A stretch of 64,000 nt of DNA, from assembly GCF_040436345.1 (NCBI RefSeq), contig NC_133221.1, positions 25,311,665-25,375,664 on the forward strand. Reading direction: 5' to 3'. Made by a program: the position numbers and the translations under genes. Shown piece by piece: positions 40,846 through 63,888 of the stretch (position 1 is the stretch's first letter; every line of letters starts with the position of its first letter). The notes below the pieces were generated by a model. That model was not told where the DNA came from and made no database searches. It saw nothing but the letters and a program-made list of their open reading frames with translations. This DNA is from Pagrus major (Eukaryota > Chordata > Actinopteri > Spariformes > Sparidae).

Positions 40846-43800
40846 TTTATAAAAAGATTTAATTCTTAAAGATGAAATTCCGTATATTGGTGTATTTTCT
40901 ATTTATGTAGCTTGTTTATATTTTTAAGATTGCATTTCTATTTTGATTTTTTTGCCTCTCTGTGCCTTTTTGAGCAAAGCTCTTTCCATTACCTTTCAGA
41001 AACTGGCTCTCCATTCAGGGATGGACTATGCCATCATGACAGGTGGAGACGTGGCACCCATGGGGCGAGATGGAGTCACTGCCATGCACAAGGTGTTTGA
41101 CTGGGCCAGCACCAGCGGCAGAGGGTAGGGCACTTTAATTTCTCCATAAACACTTGATAAATTAGTAATTAGTCCTTAGTAAACATGTATCAGCTGTCAG
41201 ATATTGATATTGACTATTGACTGAAGTTCATTAGTGTTGACTGTATGTTGTGTTATAAACAGAGCTGCTGTCATTCTACTGGCTAATTACATTAAAGGTC
41301 TTTCAGAAAATGGCAGCTTTTAAGCTCATTCTCTTTGATGTTCTCTGATTCTCTGCAGCGTCCTGCTGTTTGTAGATGAAGCTGACGCGTTCCTGCGTAA
41401 GCGATCCACTGTGAGTTCAGCTGCAGTCCATGTGCACAGTGATGGTGCCCTGTGTTTTGATCATTTATTCATGAGTCATGATTTTTGTATTGCAGGAGAA
41501 AATCAGTGAGGACCTCAGAGCCGCCCTCAATGCATTCCTTTACCGCACTGGGGAGCAGAGCAACAAGTTGGTATCTTATGTTATTCAGTGTGCATGGCTG
41601 GGTATGAAAAGGTCATTGCCATGACTGAAAAGGTCACTGGCCGAGTCTAAGTGGTCTCATTTTCTCTCCTCAGGTTCATGCTGGTGCTTGCTAGTAACCA
41701 GCCAGAACAGTTCGACTGGGCCATTAATGACCGCATTGATGAGATTGTAAACTTTGCGTTACCGGGTCTGGAGGAGAGGGAAAGATTGGTGCGCCTGTAT
41801 TTCGATAAATTTGTGCTGGGTCCTGCCACTACAGGGAGACAGTGAGTACACTTATTGTATTTCAATAACAGCTACTGTTGCTGCTCTGTTGCAGAGGTAA
41901 TTTACCACCGCAAAGGAAAGCATTGGTCCCTAGAGGTCGCCTTGCTAGCTCAAGTTGCTTAATGGCGTATATAATGTATTCAGTACTGAAACCAAAGTGG
42001 TCTCTGATTCTTCACTCAGAGCTTTCATGAAATGGTGTTTAAGTCCTCGAGAGATGTAGTACAGAAGCCGTTGTGGAGTGTATTGGTCAATTGAAACCAT
42101 TAAATGTGTGACTGATCAATGATAAGAAACAAGCTAAAGCTCACATCCTGTACAGATCCCTTGTGCTTTAACTCAACAGGAGATTAAAGTTGGCTCAGTT
42201 CGACTATGGCCTGAAGTGTTCTGACATTGCAAAGCGAGCAGAAGGCATGTCTGGTCGTGAAATCTCCAAACTTGGTGTTGCCTGGCAGGTGAGTAGAAAA
42301 ATCTGTTGACACAAAATATGAATCTGCTTCAAAACAAATCCAAAGCCAAACTTATACTGAAACTGGTTTCCTGGTAGGCTGCCGCATACTCTTCTGAAGA
42401 TGGAGTTTTGACCGAAGTGATGATTGACTCAAGAGTTGATGATGCCATCAAGCAGCATGCTCAGAAAATGGACTGGCTGCTGATGGAAGCAGGTGTGGGG
42501 GTTGGCAAGGTCGGTGTGATCCTCCCTAAGGAAATGGCTGCAGGGATCACAGCCCAGGAAGCTGATTCACTTGGACAAACTGAAGAGGCAACCCCGACCA
42601 TACAACAAGTCCTCCCACTCATTGAGGTTGTGAGCAGCGCTGCCCAGGCAGAAGCAGCCACTCTACCTTCTGAAGTGGAGGCAGAGGTTATTCTCAAAGA
42701 GGCAGCCACTTTGGTTAAGGAAAGTGAAGTTGTTGCAGAGGCAACTGAAGGAACAGTTGAAACCATTGTTGAGACAGCTACTGCTGCCCCATTGGTGCAG
42801 GAGGTTGAAGCTATCAAGGACCTGACTGAGGAGGTTACAGGCACAGCTGTAGCTACTGACACCGTTGTTCCTGAAGTGAAGGATATGGTCGTTGAGGTTA
42901 AAGAGGCTGAGGGTGTACCAGATTCTGCTGTCCAAGAAACTGCTGCTGTGACCAAAGAAGAGCTAACTACTGATGTAGCTGCGCAAGAGACTGAGGCCAC
43001 AGAACTAGTCAAGGAGGAAAAGGATGCTGTTGCACACTTGGAAACAACAGTCTCTGCTGTTGCTCAGGAGAAGGAATCAGATGCTGTTGTCTCTAATGTT
43101 GTCCAGGAGGCAGAGTCAGCTGCCACCTCTGTTGATGGTGTAGAAGTTGAAGCCACTAAGGCTGCTGAGGCAGAGGAAGTGGCAACTGATGCTGCAAAAG
43201 TTGCAGAGGAAATTGCAAACAATGTAGCTCAAGTGACTGGCTCCATGGCAAACATCGTAACACAGGCTGAGGCAATAGCAACTGATGTAGCCAAGGTGTC
43301 TGATGCTGTAGCAGCCGTCGCTGAAGAGATAGAGGTAGCAGTTACCAAGGAGTCTCAGACATTGGAGGTTTCTAAAGAGGTTGAAGTGTTAGTGACAGAT
43401 GTGGCCAAGGAGTCTGAGAGTATTGCTACAGAGGTTGTTAGGGAGGTCGAACCTGTGACGACTGGGACTGCTGCCAAGGAAGCCGAAGTGAACCTGGCAG
43501 AGGTCACCCCAGCAGAGGTTGCTAAGGAAGCCGAAGTCACCCTGGCAGAGGTTGCTAAGGAAGCCGAAGTCACCCCGGCAGAGGTTGCTAAGGAAGCCGA
43601 AGTCACCCCGGCAGAGGTTGCTAAGGAAGCCGAAGTCACTCCGGCAGAGGTTGCTAAGGAAGCCGAAGTCACCCCGGCAGAGGTTGCTAAGGAAGCCGAA
43701 GTCACCCCGGCAGAGGTTGCTAAGGAAGCCGAAGTCACCCCGGCAGAGGTTGCTAAGGAAGCCGAAGTCACCCCGGCAGAGGTTGCTAAGGAAGCCGAAG

Positions 43801-44354
43801 TCACCCCGGCAGAGGTTGCTAAGGAAGCCGAAGTCACCCCGGCAGAGGTTGCTAAGGAAGCCGAAGTCACCCCGGCAGAGGTTGCTAAGGAAGCCGAAGT
43901 CACCCCGGCAGAGGTTGCTAAGGAAGCCGAGGTTGCTAAGGAAGCCGAAGTCACCCCGGCAGAAGTTCCCAAGGAAGCAGAAGTCCTAACAACCAAAGAG
44001 GCTGATGTTGAGGCTACAGAAGATGTGAAAGTGCCTGAGACTACTGATGTTGCTGCAAAGGAAGCTGAGGCGAAAACAACAAAGGCTACAGAGGAGTTAG
44101 GGACTGTAGCAACTGAAGTAACAGATGAGACAAACTCAGCAGCAGTTCCCAAAATCGAAACCAAGGTTGATACAGAGACTGTTGTGCCAGAACAGTCTGA
44201 GAAACCTGAGAGTCCAACCGCAGAGAAGTCCGCTGCCTCTCAAACTCCCAGCACTGAAGAAGCTGAACCCAGTCAATCTGAGAAACCTCTTTCAAACAAA
44301 CAGAGTGGAGATGATGACGGCAAACCACCAGCCAAGTCTAGTCCAACGAAATGA
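34165..44354 (+). CDS. atad3: ATAD3, mitochondrial AAA+ ATPase with giant C-terminal extension
   Basis: Sixteen coding exons: 34165-34360, 35536-35612, 35732-35833, 35938-35997, 36079-36148, 39064-39229, 39404-39473, 39615-39770, 40063-40119, 40222-40347, 41000-41124, 41359-41410, 41496-41566, 41674-41841, 42180-42288, 42378-44354. They give 1193 residues; the family usually has about 590-640. In order: MSWLFGW N-terminus with a Gly/Pro-rich stretch, [19 protein letters not shown], a long coiled coil (about 60-220), hydrophobic segment [14 protein letters not shown] (248-261), Walker A GPPGTGKT (349-356), Walker B LLFVDEAD (404-411), sensor-1 ASNQ (Asn about 451), and the arginine region NDRIDE. 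The conserved domain ends near residue 574; the rest is the extension described separately. ATAD3 spans the inner membrane, with the ATPase in the matrix, and supports nucleoid, cristae and cholesterol functions. One donor (exon 13, GTTGGT) is weak. Confidence 0.97.
35161..35470. mobile_element. MITE family B, copy 1 (ATAD3 intron 1)
   Basis: The right end (GGCCAATTCTTACATATTGC followed by ACCTTTTTAA) is the inverse complement of the family left end TTAAAGGTGCAATATGTAAG. The left end here is diverged. The centre carries GCTAGC/GTTAAC words (GTTAGCATGCTAATCAGCTA). Confidence 0.8.
36149..39063. other. ATAD3 intron 5 (2.9 kb)
   Basis: The longest ATAD3 intron separates two coiled-coil exons. 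It contains the 747-bp inverted-repeat element at 37749-38495 and a repeat-like start, TAAGCTGCAGTAAGTAGG, near 36238. No nested gene was recognised. Confidence 0.65.
37749..38495. mobile_element. Non-autonomous DNA transposon with ~15-bp inverted ends
   Basis: The left end TACTGCTTTTCCACC and the inverted right end TACCCCTTTTCCACT match at 12 of 15 positions. The trinucleotide TTG directly flanks both sides (37746-37748 and 38496-38498), consistent with a 3-bp target duplication. Internally there is no transposase frame. PIF/Harbinger-type elements make 3-bp duplications, but the family is not identified. Confidence 0.6.
40775..40850. repeat. (GTAT)n / (TA)n microsatellite
   Basis: GTAT units grade into an uninterrupted TA run in ATAD3 intron 10, between the Walker A exon and the next exon. 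Confidence 0.9.
42480..44351 (+). other. ATAD3 C-terminal acidic extension (residues ~575-1193)
   Basis: The last exon carries the normal family ending ([20 protein letters not shown] ... KMDWLL) and then runs on without a stop for about 619 codons. The encoded tail is dominated by Ala, Glu, Val, Thr and Lys. I count no Phe, Tyr, Trp or Cys after the DWLL segment, and a single His and a single Arg. It is net acidic until a Lys/Pro/Ser-rich end. With ATAD3 topology it should lie in the matrix. Degenerate VAKEAE-like words outside the perfect array suggest that the whole tail grew by repeat expansion. It is one open frame with the conserved domain, and the gene's poly(A) signal follows 30 bases after the stop. 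Confidence 0.9.
43506..43985 (+). repeat. 33-bp coding minisatellite in ATAD3 (14 units)
   Basis: Thirteen head-to-tail 33-bp units run from 43506 to 43934. They are followed by an 18-bp partial unit (43935-43952) and a fourteenth, diverged unit (43953-43985). Each full unit encodes [11 protein letters not shown]; unit 2 has L for P and the last has P for A. Units 3-12 are identical at the nucleotide level except for ACT in place of ACC in unit 5, so the array was homogenised recently. It encodes residues about 912-1071. Because 33 is divisible by 3, all frames on both strands stay open across it. Confidence 0.97.
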
Positions 44355-44383
44355 TCACTTGGAATCTGTGATGAAATGGTATT

Positions 44384-44389
44384 AATAAA
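44384..44389 (+). terminator. ATAD3 polyadenylation signal (AATAAA)
   Basis: A canonical signal 30 bases after the stop, followed by a GT-containing stretch. It supports the end of the long last exon being a true gene end. Confidence 0.8.
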
Positions 44390-46136
44390 GGGCTGGTGTA
44401 ATTCTTAAAGGTTCTATATACAACACACACTGCAACTACATGTCGCACTAGAGCAAGAGCATCTCAGATAAAAACAAATGGAATACTGTACATAAACTGT
44501 AATATTGTGGGCAGAGGGTGTGTGTCTTTGTGTTTGTATTCAGCCTCTGTCTGGATTTAGCACTCACCAGAGACTCCTTCTGTTATGTCCCATCAGTCTC
44601 TCTTCTTTATCCCATCTTGTCTCTGTACGTTTATAGAGTAAATGTCCCCTCCAGTCAGCAGTCAACATGGCCAAAGAGACTAATTAATGTACAGTACATA
44701 ACACCTGGCAGTGGAGGTCGGCCCCTCTGTGGCTTGCTGCTGCAGACAGGTTGAGAAATGCGTGTGAAGATGAATCTACTTTTTAACCCCAGTAAAAAAT
44801 AAACTCTGAGCTCTACTCCTGCTGGTAAACAGCTCCAAATCAGAGGAGAATCTGGTGTGAGTGCAGGTGTTTATTCCTCCAGAAGCTCCGGCTCTGCCTG
44901 GCTCTCTCCTCCAGAGCTCCCCTGCACTCAGAAGTTGTCTTTCGGCTCATTAGTCTCTTCTTAGACTGGAATGCAATGATTAAGGTAATAGATTGATTAT
45001 GCTCTGTATGTTTGTAGAAGTCTGAGTAAAAGAATGTGTAAATCATCATCTTTGTCCGACTGTTTCATTCCACTTTTTTCCTTTCTCTCTTCTTGTTGTC
45101 GGTACCATTTTCCAAAGCTGTGTCTGTCTGACATTTTGAAAATTTGCCCTCTAAAAGGAATTTTCTCCCATGTTTGCTGACCAGTTCTGGCAAGAGTTCA
45201 ATTACACGTCTGCAAAATGTTCAGAACATTTCTACCCTTGCACTTGTTAGCAAGAGTGCTGGTGCAGTTGAGACCTGCCCTTGACAAATATTCATCTTTC
45301 AGAGAATGGCTGCATGCTCTGCCAGACCCTTATTTAGCTGTAGTTTGGAAATACTTTAGGTCTGACAATCTGACACTAGATCCACAGTATCTGCCATAAA
45401 AAACATTTAAAAAAAACACTGTTCACATCAGGTGTTTGAGATTTGTTTTATCTGTTGCTGCTAGCCATTCAGGTGTTAAACAAAAACAAAGTGCCAGGTG
45501 GCTGTTTGACATGAGATATTTCTTGGCTTTTTCTGAGTTTTATATCGCTGTAATTTTAATATCTTTGGCTTTCAGACTGCTGGTCTGACAGTACAACAAT
45601 TTGAAGTTGTCAGCTAGGCTAAAATTATATGCAAATATTTTAGATTACACTATGACTTGAAAATTTGATGAAAATAATCGTTGGTTTCAGCTGTAGTTTA
45701 TATTTTTCAAAGAATACTTCACATCATAATTACATGTGTCAGGTAATATTTTGGACTGTCGATGCAGGCTGAAGAGCTTTACATGTATTTTCTAAAGAAT
45801 AACCCAGCCAAGGTGAAAATACTCTTAAATGCCCTCGCTGTCACTGGAACGTGTCATATTGTGCCAGTGTATAGTAGTGAAGGGCTGTTCTCAGTTCCAT
45901 CAGGATGTCATTGGCATTGTTAGTCACTTCAGAAGTGTTGTTAGTCAGCGCTTGTGAAATTTCTGTTTGAATTATAATAAACGGAGCTGAAGTTGTCAGC
46001 AGGACCTCTGTATAATCCTTCTGTTGTCGCTGCTCTCGAATAACCTCTCGCTATGAGAATGTGTTTCTCATCTGCGCTCATATGATTGGAATGACACAAT
46101 CAAACATCAGAGGTCACTGTTGTGCTTCAATGGCAC
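44390..46136. other. Intergenic region ATAD3-TMEM240 (tail to tail)
   Basis: No coding signal was found. The sequence is unremarkable and AT-rich. ATAD3 ends on the left and the TMEM240 transcript runs in from the right. Confidence 0.6.
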
Positions 46137-47260
46137 TTTTAATAAAACAGACATTTCATCCTCACAACAGCAATGTCTGGACAGAGAGGACGAGGGGGGG
46201 GGCTGGGTGAGGGTTCCCTCTGCTGATAGGCTGGTTGCTCCTGATAAGTGAGAGGGAATTGGATAAAGAAAATTGAACTGTGCTGTCGAGCACAGTGTGG
46301 GGAAGATGGAGGGGTGTGTGCGTATTGAACTGACTCATCTTGGCTGGCATTTGTTTCTCCTCCCGTGTCTACTAAAGAATGATAATATAGCAAAGAGAAC
46401 CCCGACCACAACCGTACACGCTCCCCTCCCCCTCACGTATTTACAGGAAAAATTAATACATTCAGTTAATTCACTAAGTAACAAAGCTAATTAATCTGTG
46501 TTTTTAGCAGAAATCACATGGTTTCACATCCAGTTTTCAAACAGACTCGTCTTTCTGTTCCATTCCTATACTCTTTACGCACACAGTCCATCATTAGGTT
46601 TTCTATTGATAAACGACTCACACAAAAATCCCCCCACGCACCCCCTTTTAAAGACTGTTAAATCCCACTTGCCCGTATTTATAACTATTTACAGAAGCAG
46701 CAATCTAACCATCACAAAAACCCACCCACCCACCAGTCTCATTCGCCCCACCCCGCGCCAACAAAGTCCCACTCCCACCCGATACGGAAAAAAATTAACC
46801 TGACACCTGTCTTTGCCGCCCCGTTCCATACGCTGCCCACATCTTACCCTGTTCTAAAAGAGCATGCCAAGTTTAACAATGAACACAGAAAATGTCTCTA
46901 TACAGAAAAAACACCCTTAAAAATGTTTTTTTTTTTTTTTTTTTCTTCCTCCTCCCACAATGGTGGACATGGACATAAGACAAGATTTCAGTGGCAACAA
47001 ATAATCGTCATCTTGCTCCATTTTGGGATTTTTTTAGTGCTGACAGGGGCCGGGTTTAGTCATAAGAAAGTCCTGTCGTGGGGGTTTTAGGGGGCCATGT
47101 TATGAACAGTGGGAGGGCAGTTTTCCAGGGTCTCTGAGGCAACAGTTGGCCAAGGGGCAGTTTTGGGAAGGGGGATCAAGGGGTTTTGGAGAGGAGAGGG
47201 GAAGGGGTTTTAGGGGAGGGGGTCTAGGGTATTTTTTTGTTGTTTTTTTGTTTTTTAGAG
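46137..47260 (-). other. TMEM240 3' UTR (probable)
   Basis: On the minus strand, an ATTAAA signal at 46137-46142 is followed by a TG-rich stretch, a plausible cleavage context. The segment between it and the stop has strongly biased strand composition: on minus it is C-rich with many CCCC and CCTCC runs. A 19-base T run on plus (46926-46944) interrupts it. The extent is inferred. Confidence 0.45.
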
Positions 47261-59971
<12,711 letters not shown>

Positions 59972-61203
59972 CTATCCTATATGTGGATATTCTACCTCGG
60001 ATGATGTCCAGAGATTTCTGTCTAAATTTTAATCAAATTGCACTAATCCGCACTTTGCTGGACACCCCCTGAATCCCTCTCAAGGACTCTTGGGTGTCCC
60101 CAGGCTGCACTTTAGGCAAGTTTAAGAAGACAGACTTGTATAATAAGCAACACTCCACTACCTCTTTCACTGATGACTGTTAAGGTGCCCTTTAGCAAGG
60201 CATAATACAATATACTAACAGGTAATGGTCATACCTGCTTGGTAAAAACCTTTCTGGCTAGATTATATTTCACCGAGTGTGCAAGGTCTTGAGTTATCAT
60301 ATAACTAGCATTCATTTTGTCAAAATGGACTTCTCCACGTCTTTTGGAAAGTTATTCTCGATCCAAACAGGTTCTGAGTAGAAAGTCTCTTTAAATTTCT
60401 TCCAAGTGTTGGAGACATGAAAGGACTCAATATAAATCCAATTTTAATTGTTTTCCCACAAATCCACAGGGTGTGTGATTGCTGCTAACCAGGTGCTCAC
60501 ACCTCACAGGAGTAGAAAGAAGAGCTGTGGTGAAAACATATTGAAATGTTACGCTGAGAGACAGCCAATTTAAAGACAACTAATTAGTTGTAGTAGATCA
60601 GTGAATACATCACTCTGCATGGTAACACCACATAGTGTAGCTCAGTACATCAGCTCTTGACGCTACTGATCAACAATCATCCAGTCCCATACATCCACAT
60701 TTCCACATTGTTCATACTGGTATTACTGGCCCTCCTGAAAGTGAACAAAGACTTATTCCAATCTAACAACACAGGCAGCTGTCTGACAAACACTGTACGG
60801 GAACACAGTGGGAGCTGAGAGATTTAACTGCTGGAAGTGAGTAGAGACACACACCTCTGCTCGCACACTCTGGGACTTAATACTGATAACACGTTTGGAC
60901 TGATGCAGGTTTTAAAGGCCATTAAGACTCTTACGAAGAATACTCTGGCAATTTATTGCTGCACTTCTATATGTTTGAAAGATGTGCAGGAGGCTGATTT
61001 AAAAGAAGGAATAGTCACAATTGAGGCAGCAGAGACGGCGATATCACGACTTTCAGTCTCTAGTATGGCTCAAGCTCCAAAAAACGAGTGATAGTATCTT
61101 TGAAACTACACACCCCCAGTTTGCAACACAGGCTGCCTACATGTTAAAATAAATGTCTGCATTGCTCATCTCTATCTCTTATTGACATTACATTTCATTA
61201 GTG

Positions 61204-61873
61204 AAAGGGACAGTTCACCCAAAAATCAAAAATACAAATTCCTCCTCTTTCCTGTCCTACTTATCCATCTAGATTGCTCTGGTGTGAGTTGCCAAGCTTT
61301 AGGGATATTGGCCAGAGAGATGTCTGCCTTCTCATGAATATAATTAAATTAGATGGCATTCGGCTTGTGGTGGTTGAAGCACCAAAAAATGCATTGAAAA
61401 AACTCGACAGCAAGTCTCTTTCCAGAAACGATGACCTGGTTATTCAAGATAGGCACACAGACCTTGTTGTAAGCAGTTTGATGAAGGAACTATTTTCTTT
61501 CTACCGAACTACACCCGCCAAATGTATCACAGCGCGGAGGGAAGTGTGTATCTACTCATGGTCGTGAGGCAAGCTAAGCTGACTAAGATAGCTAAAGTTA
61601 CAGTTAAGCCGAGAAGGACACCATGAATGTTTACATCTCTTTACATTTCTGGAAAGAGACATTGCTGTTGAGTTTTTTAAATGTATTATTTTGGCACTTT
61701 GAGCACCACAAGCTGAGTGCCATCTAGTTCCATTATATTGAAGAGAAGGCAGACATATCTATGGCTGAAATCTCCAAAACTCGGCAAATCACACCAAAAC
61801 ACTCGATGGATAAAAATATCTTCTGGTAAAGGGGGAAAATGTGTTTTTAATTCTGGGGTGAACCATCCCTTTA
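61204..61873. mobile_element. MITE family D, copy 1 (670 bp)
   Basis: Left end AAAGGGACAGTTCACCCAAA; inverted right end TTAAAGGGATGGTTCACCCC. This is a very common teleost element whose ends read as AAAGGGAnAGTTCACCC. There is no transposase frame inside. Confidence 0.85.
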
Positions 61874-63234
61874 ATACCCAGTGTGTACTGGGTGTTTACC
61901 ACTACAATGCACTGGAAGTGAACTGGAAGTTGTACTTGTGTGGTGTAAATTGAGGGAGAAGTGAGTACGCTGAGCAGTTCTGGACAAAGAAAGACTCCCC
62001 ACCTACAGAACTTCATCAACAGAAAATCCACCCATGCCGACCGATTGACAGGTGATCTCTGGGAGGTGCAGTGCGGAAACACCACAGCACTTAGTCCTGA
62101 ATATGTAGGGGGAAAAAAACAGATCGTGCAGATTAGCTGCTTAAGTATCTTACTGAGGAAGTAGTGGCGCCACATGGGGGATCAAACCCCCTGTTGGACC
62201 TCACTGACTCGAGCCATTCAGCCTCTGAGATCCATTAACACCAAAATATTTTCTTTAAAAAAACAAAGCTATATGACAAGCCAAAATCTTCCTCCAGGTT
62301 TCTTTCACTTCCCTGAAGGAGGCTTTTGGCCATATGCCTGTAAATAAAATAAAGATTTATTTAATACTGTCTCTATTCCTGTAAACTCAGTGAGTCCTGT
62401 TCAGCTGCCCCCTGTACATCATACTGTATGTGTCTTCTCTTCTGGTATGAAAATGAAAAACAATTGAGTATTTCTGTAAGATTGTAGTTTAAAAACGCCA
62501 CAATTTGCAAATTTAGATCATCTTAGGCCAGCTACCCTCCAGCCTCCCACAACAACATGACACCGATAAGCAGGGTGCGCCCAGCAGCACACACAGCTCC
62601 ACTTCCTCCGATCTCCTCCTCTGCCATGGAGGCAGTTATTGTAGGCCAGGCTTCGGCCCGTCAGAGAAGCTACAACTACATCCAAAATCAGAGCACAGAG
62701 GCTGCCAAATAAAATGACACTGGCTGTGTCCTCGAGGCTGATAAGGTGAGCGCTGTGGGCGTCACGACACCTCCATGCCTCACGGATGGAAGGACGGGCG
62801 AGTGGAGCTCAGGTTTTGCTCTGTTTATCCATGTTTCCTGTGTTTCTTCTGTTTATGCGAAAACAGACACTGACTCTCATTCAGGGGGTGTTTCCAGGTC
62901 AGTGAAAGGCATTGTGGGTCCTGTAACGTGAGGTCTGACTGTGGTTTGAAGTTTCACTGTTTCATCAGTGCCTATGCATTGACAAATACTTACAATGGAG
63001 GGAAAAATATCATTTTGGCATTATAAATATAGAAATCACTGCTTAAACGTCTACTTTGTAAGATAGTTGTCGGTTGAGTCTCATTCCCAACTTGGCAAAT
63101 ACCAACACTTTGGGTTTCCCAAGTCGTGATACAGGTGCTTTGGGTTGGCAGGTCGGGCCGGCCACTAAACCAAAGCATCATTATTTGAAGGTTAGCGATG
63201 AGACTTAACCAACAACTATCTTAAGAAATGGACC

Positions 63235-63888
63235 TTTAAAGGACAAGCTTACCCAAAAATGAAAATGTAGTCATCATCTACACACCCCAATGCCAATGGA
63301 AAGTCTGGGGATGTTTTGTAGTCCACAAAATATTTCTGGATCTTCACAGCAAAACAAGGTTGCAGCATTCTCCTCAACAACTGAAGCAGATGAGGACTTG
63401 CTTTAAAATGTAACAAAACAGCTGAAAAACTACGCAAAATGGCTCCATACAGCTCGTCCGGCATAATCTAAGTCTTCGGAAGCCCTGAAATCCCAAATTG
63501 ATTTGAAAAGGATATAATTAACACCCTCAACGCCAGTCGATCTCCTGCACCCACTTCAGATTCGGTGCGTGCTGATGCTTTTAGCTTAGCAGCTACAATG
63601 AAGATTTCAGTTTTATAAAGGCTGTAAACAACGACTTCTCAAATCAGTTTGAGATTTCCAGGCTTCTTGAGACTTGGATCACCCTGGACGAGTCGTTTTT
63701 TTACGTTTTAATACAAGTCCCCATCTACTTCACTTGTTTAGGAGAAAGCTGCAACACTGTTTTGCTGTGAAGCTCCAGACATGTTTTGTGATGTTTGTGA
63801 ATGTATGCAACTTCACTGGACTTTCCATCCACATGGGGGGGAGTAGATTATAACTAAATTTCAATTTTTGGGTGGACTTCTCCTTTAT
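63235..63888. mobile_element. MITE family D, copy 2 (654 bp)
   Basis: Left end TTTAAAGGACAAGCTTACCC then AAAAATGAAAAT; inverted right end AATAAAGGAGAAGTCCACCC then AAAAATTGAAAT. The ends are related to copy 1 while the interiors differ, so they are sibling subfamilies at best. Confidence 0.8.

Noticed and set aside
43506-43985. CRISPR array
   Set aside because: The repeats are directly adjacent with no spacers and lie in a eukaryotic coding exon.
43519-43989. A 156-codon plus-strand frame reading [11 protein letters not shown] repeats
   Set aside because: It is an out-of-frame reading of the same minisatellite inside the ATAD3 coding exon.
43355-44164. A 269-codon minus-strand open frame across the ATAD3 repeat
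   Set aside because: The 33-bp repeat keeps every frame open by arithmetic. The Ser/Ala/Thr-rich text is the antisense of the real ATAD3 frame and has no splice or family support.
42408-44354. The long last-exon frame as a separate gene
   Set aside because: It continues in phase from conserved ATAD3 exon 15, has no ATG at its conserved start and encodes the ATAD3 C-terminal domain first, so it is the last ATAD3 exon.
62540-62700. First coding exon of TMEM240
   Set aside because: The short minus frame (MAEEEIGGSG...) lacks the TMEM240 N-terminal helix and the CHCNC segment; the true exon must be beyond 64000.
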